A stretch of 35,309 nucleotides of DNA, taken from an uncultured Bacteroidota bacterium. GTDB taxonomy: Bacteria; Bacteroidota; Bacteroidia; B-17B0; Aurantibacillaceae. Shown here in pieces: positions 10,018 to 17,497 of the stretch (within the stretch, counting starts at the first letter, position 1; every line of letters starts with the position of its first letter). Location of the stretch: contig CAIYSA010000081.1 of assembly GCA_903928655.1 (NCBI GenBank), positions 1 through 35,309 on the forward strand, given 5' to 3'. Position numbers and translations under genes: made by a program. The notes under the pieces were generated by a model. That model saw nothing but the letters and a program-made list of their open reading frames with translations, was not told where the DNA came from and did not search any database.

Positions 10018-11535
10018 ATGAAAAAAATACTATTAAACATCGCCCTTTGTTCTATTCTTGGAAGCTTAAATGCTCAAACTGGACATGAAATAAAAATAAA
10101 TTTTAAAAACTGTAAAGATACAGTCGTTTATTTGGCTTATTACCAATTCGATAAGTCATACCTTTCGGATACATGTAAAAAAGTAGTTAAAGGAAATATT
10201 GTTTTTAAAGGAAAAAATAATTTAGATAAAGGTGTTTACTACTTAGTTAGTCAAGATAAGGCTAGATATTTCGATTTTTTTATTGACGAACAAAGTCAAA
10301 AATTACAATTTTCTACTGATACTTTAGATTTGGTTAAAAATCTTAAAAGCTCAACTTCTAAAGAAAACGATGATTTTTTTACTTACATAAAATTTATAAC
10401 ATCAAAGAATATCGAATTTTCAGGTTTTAGGTCGAAAACACAAGGAATGAGTAAGTCAGATTCTATTGCTTTTATTAATCAAAAAGGAAAAGAGTTAAAT
10501 GAAAGTGTTAGCAATTTTGAGAAATCTTTTTTGGAGCAACACAAAGGAACTTTTGTTGGAGATGTTATTAATTTAAAAATGGAAAAAGAAGCAAAGGATA
10601 TTCCCAAAGCTTCAAATGGCAGGCCAGACAGTATGTATATTTATACGTATTATAAAACTCATTATTGGGATGGTGTAAATTTTCAGGATGATGGAATTTT
10701 AAGAACCCCATTTTTTGCTGATAGAGTTAAAAAATATTTCAACAGTGTTGTAGTTCAAAATCCAGATTCGATAAATGTTGAAATTGATAGAATGATGAGT
10801 AAAACTAAACAAGGTACAAAAATGAATATGTTTTTATTAGCTTATTTTACGCCCACATACGAATCGGCCAAAGTAATGGGTTTTGATAAAGTATTTGTTC
10901 ATATTATTGATACCTATTTTAGAACCGGAAAAGCAAAAGGTATTTATGATGATAAAACGATTGATAATATTGAAAAACGTGGAGATATTTTAAAGCCTTT
11001 ATTACTAGGTAGTGTCGCCCCCGATTTGTTAATGATTGATACTGCAGGGCACGGCGCTGTTTCAAAAATGGGATTTGATACAGTTAAAACAAGTGCAGGT
11101 GCTACAAAATTGTATTATGACAATCTTCAAAATTTGACACAAAAATTTATCTCAATGTCAACTATAAAAGCAGATTACTTTGTACTTGTATTTTGGGATG
11201 TTGATTGTGGACACTGCAAAACAGAAATCCCAAAATTATTAGATGAATACCATGCACTTTTAAAAGATAAAAAAGATGTTAAAGTATTTAGTGTTTATAC
11301 TCAACATGAATACGAAAAATACCGTAAATATATTATTGAAAATAAATTGGATTGGATTAATGTTTATGACGGTGTTCATATAAATAACATTAAAGAAAAA
11401 TATGATATTTATTCAACTCCCGTTATATATGTTTTAGATAAAAACAAACGCATAAAAGCTAAACGAATTGGCACCGAGCAAGTAAAAGATATTATTGCTC
11501 AAATGGAAATTGAATATAAAGCAATTAAAAAATAG
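10018..11535 (+). CDS. Thioredoxin-like (TlpA/DUF4369-DUF5106-like) lipoprotein or secreted protein
   Basis: Signal peptide MKKILLNIALCSILGSLNAQ (preferred over the upstream start at 9970); C-terminal thioredoxin fold VFWDVDCGHCKTEIPKL with CxxC. Confidence 0.82.
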   Translation: MKKILLNIALCSILGSLNAQTGHEIKINFKNCKDTVVYLAYYQFDKSYLSDTCKKVVKGNIVFKGKNNLDKGVYYLVSQDKARYFDFFIDEQSQKLQFSTDTLDLVKNLKSSTSKENDDFFTYIKFITSKNIEFSGFRSKTQGMSKSDSIAFINQKGKELNESVSNFEKSFLEQHKGTFVGDVINLKMEKEAKDIPKASNGRPDSMYIYTYYKTHYWDGVNFQDDGILRTPFFADRVKKYFNSVVVQNPDSINVEIDRMMSKTKQGTKMNMFLLAYFTPTYESAKVMGFDKVFVHIIDTYFRTGKAKGIYDDKTIDNIEKRGDILKPLLLGSVAPDLLMIDTAGHGAVSKMGFDTVKTSAGATKLYYDNLQNLTQKFISMSTIKADYFVLVFWDVDCGHCKTEIPKLLDEYHALLKDKKDVKVFSVYTQHEYEKYRKYIIENKLDWINVYDGVHINNIKEKYDIYSTPVIYVLDKNKRIKAKRIGTEQVKDIIAQMEIEYKAIKK

Positions 11536-11739
11536 TTCATAGTTAATAGCTTAATTATTTAAGTTTATTTTACAGAAATATTTATTTAGCACTTTTAACA
11601 TTATTAAAAATCGATTTCAAAAATTTCGCATTAATTTATTTTATTATTGGAATTCAATTAGTTACAAAAAAAATTGATTTCGTTCTCAAACTTTTAAAAG
11701 CACTTATTTATAGTAAATAGAATAATAATTGTTAATATT

Positions 11740-11769
11740 TTGTTATTAACTAAATTAGTAGTATCTTTG
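11740..11769 (+). promoter_or_regulatory. Bacteroidota-type promoter for the DEAD-box helicase
   Basis: TTG (11740-11742), 19-nt spacer, TATCTTTG (11762-11769). Confidence 0.65.
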
Positions 11770-11772
11770 CCC

Positions 11773-11899
11773 CGCAAAAGATTTAATATTTGCGTCCATA
11801 TCATTGTGATTTAGCCAGACGTCGGCAAGGATAATCACAGCTACTGCGGAAATTAAATCAATATAGCAGCTAGTATTAATCAAAATTAAAAAAAACAAA
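11773..11899 (+). ncRNA. Candidate structured 5' leader of the DEAD-box helicase mRNA (three hairpins plus kissing-loop complementarity)
   Basis: P1 cgcaaa/tttgcg (11773-78/11789-94); P2 tgtgatt/aatcaca (11805-11/11833-39) with inner gcc/ggc; P3 ctactgc/gcag(c)tag (11841-47/11866-73). The P1 loop gatttaat (11780-87) is the perfect complement of the P3 loop attaaatc (11852-59). Confidence 0.6.
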
Positions 11900-13948
11900 A
11901 TGACATTTCAAGACTTAGGCTTGGAGCCAATGCTCCTTAAGGCCGTAACAGAGATGGGGTTCGAGAGTCCAACTCCCATTCAAGAACAAACAATTGCGCA
12001 ATTAAAAGACAAGTCGTCGGATATTGTAGCATTAGCTCAAACAGGAACAGGTAAAACCGCAGCCTTTGGTTTACCTCTTTTATCGAAATTAGATTTAACA
12101 TCTCGTTTCACACAAGCACTTATTTTAGCTCCAACTCGCGAGTTGTGCATGCAAATAAGTAAAGACTTAATCAACTACTCAAAATATATGGGCGGTTTAA
12201 AAGTAACCGCAGTTTATGGCGGAGCACCAATTATGACTCAAATTCGTGATTTAAAAAACGGTTCTCAAGTTGTAGTTGCAACACCAGGTCGTTTAATAGA
12301 TTTAATTGACCGTAAGGCAATGGATTTATCTCATGTTGATGTTGTTGTGCTTGATGAAGCTGATGAAATGCTTAACATGGGCTTTAAAGATGATTTAGAT
12401 CTTATTTTAGGTAATACACCTCCAACAAAAAACACATGGTTGTTTTCAGCTACAATGCCTCGCGAAGTTGAGCGTATTGCAAGCAAATACATGGAATCTC
12501 CTTTAGAAATTAGTGTAGGTAAAAAGAATCAAGGTGCTGAAAATATTCAACATATTTATTACACAGTTAACCAACGTGATAGATATGCTGCATTAAAACG
12601 TATTGCCGATTTTTACCCAGATATATTTGGGATTGTTTTTTGTCGTACTAAGGCAGAAACTCAAGAAGTTGCAGATAACTTAATCAAAGATGGTTATAAT
12701 GCTGATGCAATTCACGGTGATTTATCACAAGCTCAACGTGATTTAGTAATGAAGCGTTTCCGTAGTCGTACTTTGCAAATGTTAGTTGCTACTGATGTTG
12801 CAGCGCGTGGTATTGACGTTAATAATGTAACACACGTTATTAATTATAATTTACCTGAAGAAGCAGAAAATTACACTCACCGTTCTGGTAGAACTGGTAG
12901 AGCTGGAAAATCTGGTATCGCAATTGCAATTGTTACACCTCGTGAGGTTAACAAAATTAAAGATATCGAGCGTATTATGGGAAATAGTTTTACAAAAGCT
13001 GATGTGCCTGATGGTGTTGCAGTTTGTGAAAAACAATTATTTCACTTAGTAACAAAATTACATGAAGTTGAAGTAAAGGATGATGAAATTGAAAAATATC
13101 TTCCGAAAATTTATGAAGAGTTGAAAGATTTAACGAAAGAAGAATTAATTAAACGTTTCATTTCTGAAGAATTTAACCGTTTCTACAATTACTACCAAAA
13201 TTCTCAGGATTTAAACATGGGTAATGACGGTGGAAGTAATGGTAAAACAACTCGTTTCTTTGTTAATATGGGTGTATTAGACGGATTTAATAAAAATTCG
13301 ATTAAAGATTTCTTAGTTGAAATTTCTAATATCCAAGCAAGAATGATCTTTAACATCGACGTTAAAAATAGTTTCTCGTTTTTCGAAACTGAAAATAAAT
13401 TTGTTGACCCATTATTAGCTTTAAACAAAGCTGGTATTGAATTTAATGGTCGTGGTATTTCTTTTGAAGTATCTAAGGCAAAACCTTCAGGTGGATACGG
13501 AGAAAAACGTTCATACGGTGGTGGTTCAAGAGAAGATGGTCAACGTCGTTCATACGGCGGCGGCGGCGAAAGAAGCGGCGAACGTAAATCATATGGTGGC
13601 GGCGAACGTCGTTCATACGGTGGAGGCGAAAGAAGCGGAGAACGCAAAACTTATGGTGGTGGTGAAAGAAGCGGAGAACGTAAATCATACGGTGGTGGCG
13701 AAAGTCGCTCATTTGGTGGCGGCGAAAGAAGCGGAGAACGTAAATCATACGGTGGTGGTGAAAGAAGTGGAGAACGTAAATCATACGGTGGAGAAAGAAC
13801 TTCCGGCGAACGCAAAACTTATGGAAGTGGAGAACGTAAACCGTTTGTAAGTTCTCGTGAAGGCGGCGAAAATAAACCAGCAGGCGATAGACCATTTGGT
13901 GGTTCGTCAGAAGGTGGAGAACGTCGTGGTCGTTTTACCAAAGACTAA
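11900..13948 (+). CDS. DEAD-box ATP-dependent RNA helicase with DbpA-like RRM and disordered R/G-rich tail
   Basis: AQTGTGKTAAFG, PTRELCMQI, VVVLDEADEML, SATMP, ATDVAARGIDV, HRSGRTGRAG; RFFVNMGVLDGFNKNSIKDFLVEI RRM-like; tail of SYGGGERSGERK repeats. Confidence 0.96.
   Translation: MTFQDLGLEPMLLKAVTEMGFESPTPIQEQTIAQLKDKSSDIVALAQTGTGKTAAFGLPLLSKLDLTSRFTQALILAPTRELCMQISKDLINYSKYMGGLKVTAVYGGAPIMTQIRDLKNGSQVVVATPGRLIDLIDRKAMDLSHVDVVVLDEADEMLNMGFKDDLDLILGNTPPTKNTWLFSATMPREVERIASKYMESPLEISVGKKNQGAENIQHIYYTVNQRDRYAALKRIADFYPDIFGIVFCRTKAETQEVADNLIKDGYNADAIHGDLSQAQRDLVMKRFRSRTLQMLVATDVAARGIDVNNVTHVINYNLPEEAENYTHRSGRTGRAGKSGIAIAIVTPREVNKIKDIERIMGNSFTKADVPDGVAVCEKQLFHLVTKLHEVEVKDDEIEKYLPKIYEELKDLTKEELIKRFISEEFNRFYNYYQNSQDLNMGNDGGSNGKTTRFFVNMGVLDGFNKNSIKDFLVEISNIQARMIFNIDVKNSFSFFETENKFVDPLLALNKAGIEFNGRGISFEVSKAKPSGGYGEKRSYGGGSREDGQRRSYGGGGERSGERKSYGGGERRSYGGGERSGERKTYGGGERSGERKSYGGGESRSFGGGERSGERKSYGGGERSGERKSYGGERTSGERKTYGSGERKPFVSSREGGENKPAGDRPFGGSSEGGERRGRFTKD
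13485..13845 (+). repeat. In-frame tandem repeat, ~36-bp unit (GGGERSGERKSY) interspersed with shorter units
   Basis: Recurrent ggtggtggcgaaagaagcggagaacgtaaatcatac and variants. Confidence 0.85.
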
Positions 13949-13960
13949 ATAAGTCAATTT

Positions 13961-13991
13961 GTGGAATGCTGAATCGCCTTCAGTATTCCAC
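13961..13991 (+). terminator. Stem-loop downstream of the DEAD-box helicase gene
   Basis: gtggaatgctgaa-tcgcc-ttcagtattccac, 13-bp stem with one G.T pair; weak U-tract. Confidence 0.6.
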
Positions 13992-14047
13992 TTAAACAAA
14001 TATATTTGGATGCAAGTATATTATTTTAGAAATAAACCAACATTATT

Positions 14048-14077
14048 TTGTTGATTAAAAAAAGAATACTATATTTG
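14048..14077 (+). promoter_or_regulatory. Bacteroidota-type promoter for rpmB-rpmG-DUF4295
   Basis: TTG (14048-14050), 19-nt spacer, TATATTTG (14070-14077). Confidence 0.65.
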
Positions 14078-14123
14078 CGTCCCTATTTTAAGAGGAATAA
14101 CAATTTAAAGAGAATAAAATAAC

Positions 14124-14360
14124 ATGTCACGTATTTGTCAATTAACTGGAAAAAAAGCAATGAAAGGAAATAATGTTTCTTTCTCTAACGCTAAAACACC
14201 TCGTCAGTTCAAAGTAAATTTAAAAACTAAAAAGTTTTTTATACCAGAAACTGGTGAGTGGGTTACACTTCGTGTATCAACTTCTGCAATTAAAAACATT
14301 AACAAAAAAGGAATTTACGCTTGTTTAAAAGACGCTGTAGAAAACGGCATTTTAGCTTAG
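14124..14360 (+). CDS. rpmB: 50S ribosomal protein L28
   Basis: MSRICQLTGKKAMKGNNVSFSNAKTPRQFKVNLKTKKF. Confidence 0.97.
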   Translation: MSRICQLTGKKAMKGNNVSFSNAKTPRQFKVNLKTKKFFIPETGEWVTLRVSTSAIKNINKKGIYACLKDAVENGILA

Positions 14361-14385
14361 TTTAAATTTATAATATACCAAGAAA

Positions 14386-14568
14386 ATGGCAAAAAAAGGA
14401 AATAGAATTCAAGTAATTTTAGAGTGCACAGAGCACAAAGACAGTGGTAAACACGGGACTTCTCGTTACATTACTACTAAAAACAAGAAAAATACACCTG
14501 ATCGTATTGAGTTGAAAAAATACAACCCAATATTGAAAAAGATGACAACTCACAAAGAAATTAAGTAA
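14386..14568 (+). CDS. rpmG: 50S ribosomal protein L33
   Basis: [18 protein letters not shown]...[27 protein letters not shown]. Confidence 0.97.
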   Translation: MAKKGNRIQVILECTEHKDSGKHGTSRYITTKNKKNTPDRIELKKYNPILKKMTTHKEIK

Positions 14569-14588
14569 TCCATTAAAATCATACTAAA

Positions 14589-14741
14589 ATGGCAAAGAAA
14601 GTAGTTGCAACCCTAAAAACTGGTAAAGGAAATAGCTTTACAAAAGTGATTAAAGTAATTAAGTCGCCAAAAACTGGTGCTTATGCTTTTAGAGAAGAAA
14701 TCGTGCAAAATGAATTAGTTGCCGATTATTTAAAAAAATAA
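14589..14741 (+). CDS. DUF4295 small basic protein (Bacteroidota ribosome-associated)
   Basis: 50-aa ORF missing from the supplied track: MAKKVVATLKTGKGNSFTKVIKVIKSPKTGAYAFREEIVQNELVADYLKK, directly after rpmG. Confidence 0.92.
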   Translation: MAKKVVATLKTGKGNSFTKVIKVIKSPKTGAYAFREEIVQNELVADYLKK

Positions 14742-14766
14742 TTTTACTGAAATAATAACTATTTTA

Positions 14767-14801
14767 AAATTTCTTTCTTTTAAATAGGAAAGAAATTTTT
14801 T
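14767..14801 (+). terminator. Intrinsic terminator after the rpmB-rpmG-DUF4295 operon
   Basis: aaatttctttc-ttttaaatag-gaaagaaattt, 11-bp perfect stem, followed by ttgttttt. Confidence 0.8.
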
Positions 14802-14825
14802 GTTTTTAAAACAATTCTGATAAAA

Positions 14826-15560
14826 ATGAATAAATCAAAAATAATTTCATCGTCTATTATTGCAATTACACTAATTTTTATTGTAACCAAGCTAAGCTCT
14901 ACTTGGCAAAAAACGCATGTGTCGTATAATAATATTGGCGTTACAGGTTTAGGAACTCAAAACTTTGATTCGGATTTAATTGTTTGGAATGCAACGTTTT
15001 CTAGAAATGCTGGCACCTTAGCAGAAGCTAATGCGTTAATAAAAAAAGACGTTGATGCGGTAAATTCTTTTTTAAAGAAAAATGGAATACCTGAAAATGA
15101 AATTTCATTTTCATCACTGAAAATCACTAGAAATTACAAACAATTATTTAATAACGAAGGTAACCCTTCTGGTAATATTTTTGAAGGCTATAATCTGCTT
15201 CAAGAAGTTATTATTGAATCAAAAAATCTAAGTGCAGTAGAAAAATCGACGAAAGAAATTGGAGATTTAATTGAAAAGGGAATTGAGTTCACTGCTAACG
15301 AACCTGATTATTATTATACCAAATTAGCTGATTTAAAATTAGAACTTTTAAAAAGTGCGACTCAAGATGCCTTGAAACGCGCTCAAACTGTAACTGAAAA
15401 CGCGAATAGCAGTATTGGAAAATTAAAAGGTGCTGAAATGGGTGTTTTTCAAATAACAGGGCAAAACACAAACGAAGATTATTCTTGGGGAGGTTCATTT
15501 AACACAAAAGCTAAACATAAAACAGCTAGCATCACTGTTAAACTTTCATTTGAATTATAA
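14826..15560 (+). CDS. SIMPL domain-containing (DUF541) protein
   Basis: N-terminal TM; ISFSSLKITRNYKQLF..., ALKRAQTVTENANSSIGKLKGAEMGVFQITGQNT...TASITVKLSFEL. Confidence 0.85.
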   Translation: MNKSKIISSSIIAITLIFIVTKLSSTWQKTHVSYNNIGVTGLGTQNFDSDLIVWNATFSRNAGTLAEANALIKKDVDAVNSFLKKNGIPENEISFSSLKITRNYKQLFNNEGNPSGNIFEGYNLLQEVIIESKNLSAVEKSTKEIGDLIEKGIEFTANEPDYYYTKLADLKLELLKSATQDALKRAQTVTENANSSIGKLKGAEMGVFQITGQNTNEDYSWGGSFNTKAKHKTASITVKLSFEL

Positions 15561-15564
15561 TAGT

Positions 15565-16524
15565 ATGGGTTTTTTTGATAAATTATTTGGTAAAAAAGAA
15601 AAAGAAAGTTTAAACCAAGGATTATTAAAAACTAAAGAAAGTTTTTTTGGTAAACTAGCGAAGGCTATTGCGGGTAAAACATCAGTAGATGCTGATGTTT
15701 TAGATAATTTAGAGGAAGTGTTAATTTCTGGGGACGTTGGCGTAAATACAACTTTAAAAATAATTAAACGTATTGAAGAGCGTGTCGCTAAAGATAAATA
15801 CGTTAGTACTTCCGAATTAAACACCGTTTTAAAACAAGAGGTTGCTAATTTGTTAACCGAAAATAATACAACTGATACTATTTCTTTTGAAATTCCAGCG
15901 GATAAACGCCCATATGTAATTATGGTTGTTGGTGTTAATGGTGTTGGTAAAACTACAACTATTGGAAAATTAGCATATCAATTTAAAAAAGCTGGTTATA
16001 ATGTTGTTTTAGGCGCTTCTGATACATTTAGAGCTGCTGCAGTAGAACAACTTACTATTTGGAGCCAAAGAGTAGGCGTTGATATTGTGAGCCAAGGTAT
16101 GAATGCAGATCCCGCAAGCGTTGCATTTGATACGTTAAGTAGCGCAAAAGCAAAAAATGCAGATGTTGTTATTATTGACACAGCTGGACGTTTGCACAAT
16201 AAAATAAATTTAATGAATGAGCTCACCAAAATTAAAATGGTGATGAAAAAAGTAATTCCTGATGCGCCGCATGATGTACTTTTAGTTTTGGATGCCAGTA
16301 CTGGACAAAATGCAATAGAGCAATGTCGACAATTTACTGCCGCAACACATGTAACTGCCTTAGCTCTTACAAAATTGGATGGAACAGCTAAAGGTGGTGT
16401 AGTTATTGGTATTTCTGACGAGTTTAAAATACCAGTAAAGTATATTGGTGTTGGTGAAAAAATGGATGATTTACAAGTATTTAATCGTACTGAATTTGTT
16501 GACAGTTTGTTTAGTGTAGATTAG
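15565..16524 (+). CDS. ftsY: Signal recognition particle receptor FtsY
   Basis: MGFFDKLFGKKEKE; VVGVNGVGKTTTIGKLA, ASDTFRAAAVEQL, DTAGRLHNKINLM, LTKLDGTAKGG. Start placed at ATG 15565 rather than the track start 15550. Confidence 0.96.
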   Translation: MGFFDKLFGKKEKESLNQGLLKTKESFFGKLAKAIAGKTSVDADVLDNLEEVLISGDVGVNTTLKIIKRIEERVAKDKYVSTSELNTVLKQEVANLLTENNTTDTISFEIPADKRPYVIMVVGVNGVGKTTTIGKLAYQFKKAGYNVVLGASDTFRAAAVEQLTIWSQRVGVDIVSQGMNADPASVAFDTLSSAKAKNADVVIIDTAGRLHNKINLMNELTKIKMVMKKVIPDAPHDVLLVLDASTGQNAIEQCRQFTAATHVTALALTKLDGTAKGGVVIGISDEFKIPVKYIGVGEKMDDLQVFNRTEFVDSLFSVD

Positions 16525-16579
16525 TTTATTTATTAAAATTGTTCTCAATTATTTAATAATCCCTTCATATTAAATAATT

Positions 16580-16608
16580 TTGTTATTCATGCCAAAATCT
16601 TATATTTG
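16580..16608 (+). promoter_or_regulatory. Bacteroidota-type promoter upstream of the PorV-like gene
   Basis: TTG (16580-16582), 18-nt spacer, TATATTTG (16601-16608). Confidence 0.6.
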
Positions 16609-16643
16609 GTAACAATGGAATACATAATCATTTATAAATTTAT

Positions 16644-17483
16644 ATGACTAAATTTTCACTATTAATTATTTGTTTACCCTTCTCATTTTTAGCTTCAAAT
16701 GGAGATGGTCCAATTGGGACTCGTTCTGCGGCCTTGGCTCATTCGTCTTCCTGTTTACATGATGTTTGGAGTTCTCGTAATAATCAAGGTAGTTTAGGTT
16801 TTGTGAGACAAGCTGATGTTGGAGCTTTTTACGAAAATCGTTTTTTTGTAAAAGAATTATCTCAAAGTGGTTTCGCTGCCGTTGTTCCAATTAAAAAGGG
16901 AACGTTCAGTTTAGCGTACTCTTCAATTGGATATAAATTATATCGAGAATCTCAGGTTACTTTAGGTTATGGTTTAAAGTTGAGTGAAACTATTTCCTTA
17001 GGCGTTGGCTTTGATTATTTAAATACAAAAATTGGTGATATTTACGGGCAAGCAAATGCATTTACCGGTTCACTTGGATTAAATATTAAATTATTGCCTC
17101 AACTAACTATTGCTACTCACATTTATAATCCATTTAGAGTTTCAATAACTAATTATAATAATGAAAAAGTGCCAACCATTTTTAAATTTGGAGCACAATA
17201 TATTTTTTCTAAAAAAGTATTTTTAGTAGGTGAAGCAGAAAAAACATCAGCACAAAAATTAAATGTAAAAGGTGGTATTGAATATAATCCTTCTTCGCTT
17301 GTTTATTTAAGGGTAGGTGGCGCAACATATCCAACTCAAGCTTCCTTCGGAATTGGGGTTAATTATCAAGGATTAAAAATTGACATTAGTTCAATGTATC
17401 ATTCTATTTTGGGATTGTCTCCTCAAATTGGATTAAGTTATGCGTTTGGAAAAAATTATTCAAAGCCAACAATTCAACCATAA
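16644..17483 (+). CDS. PorV/PorQ-like outer-membrane beta-barrel protein
   Basis: Signal peptide, then GPIGTRSAALAHSSSCLHDVWSSRNNQGSL (FadL/PorV-type N-terminus) and alternating amphipathic strands. Confidence 0.7.
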   Translation: MTKFSLLIICLPFSFLASNGDGPIGTRSAALAHSSSCLHDVWSSRNNQGSLGFVRQADVGAFYENRFFVKELSQSGFAAVVPIKKGTFSLAYSSIGYKLYRESQVTLGYGLKLSETISLGVGFDYLNTKIGDIYGQANAFTGSLGLNIKLLPQLTIATHIYNPFRVSITNYNNEKVPTIFKFGAQYIFSKKVFLVGEAEKTSAQKLNVKGGIEYNPSSLVYLRVGGATYPTQASFGIGVNYQGLKIDISSMYHSILGLSPQIGLSYAFGKNYSKPTIQP

Positions 17484-17497
17484 ATTAAATAATAAAG

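Noticed and set aside
11536-11739. 200-bp gap before the helicase promoter checked for tRNA, sRNA or small ORFs
   Set aside because: No T-loop motif, no convincing ORF and no clear hairpin with U-tract.
11785-11792. Second possible promoter element AATATTTG inside the helicase leader
   Set aside because: First position mismatched to TAnnTTTG and the nearest upstream TTG is at the wrong spacing (15 nt); better explained as part of hairpin P1.
13437-13895. Overlapping ORFs 13437..13850 (+) and 13473..13895 (-) inside the helicase tail
   Set aside because: Low-complexity translations (VVVKEAENVNHT..., RRHHMIYVLRFF...) are frame artefacts of the tandem repeat.
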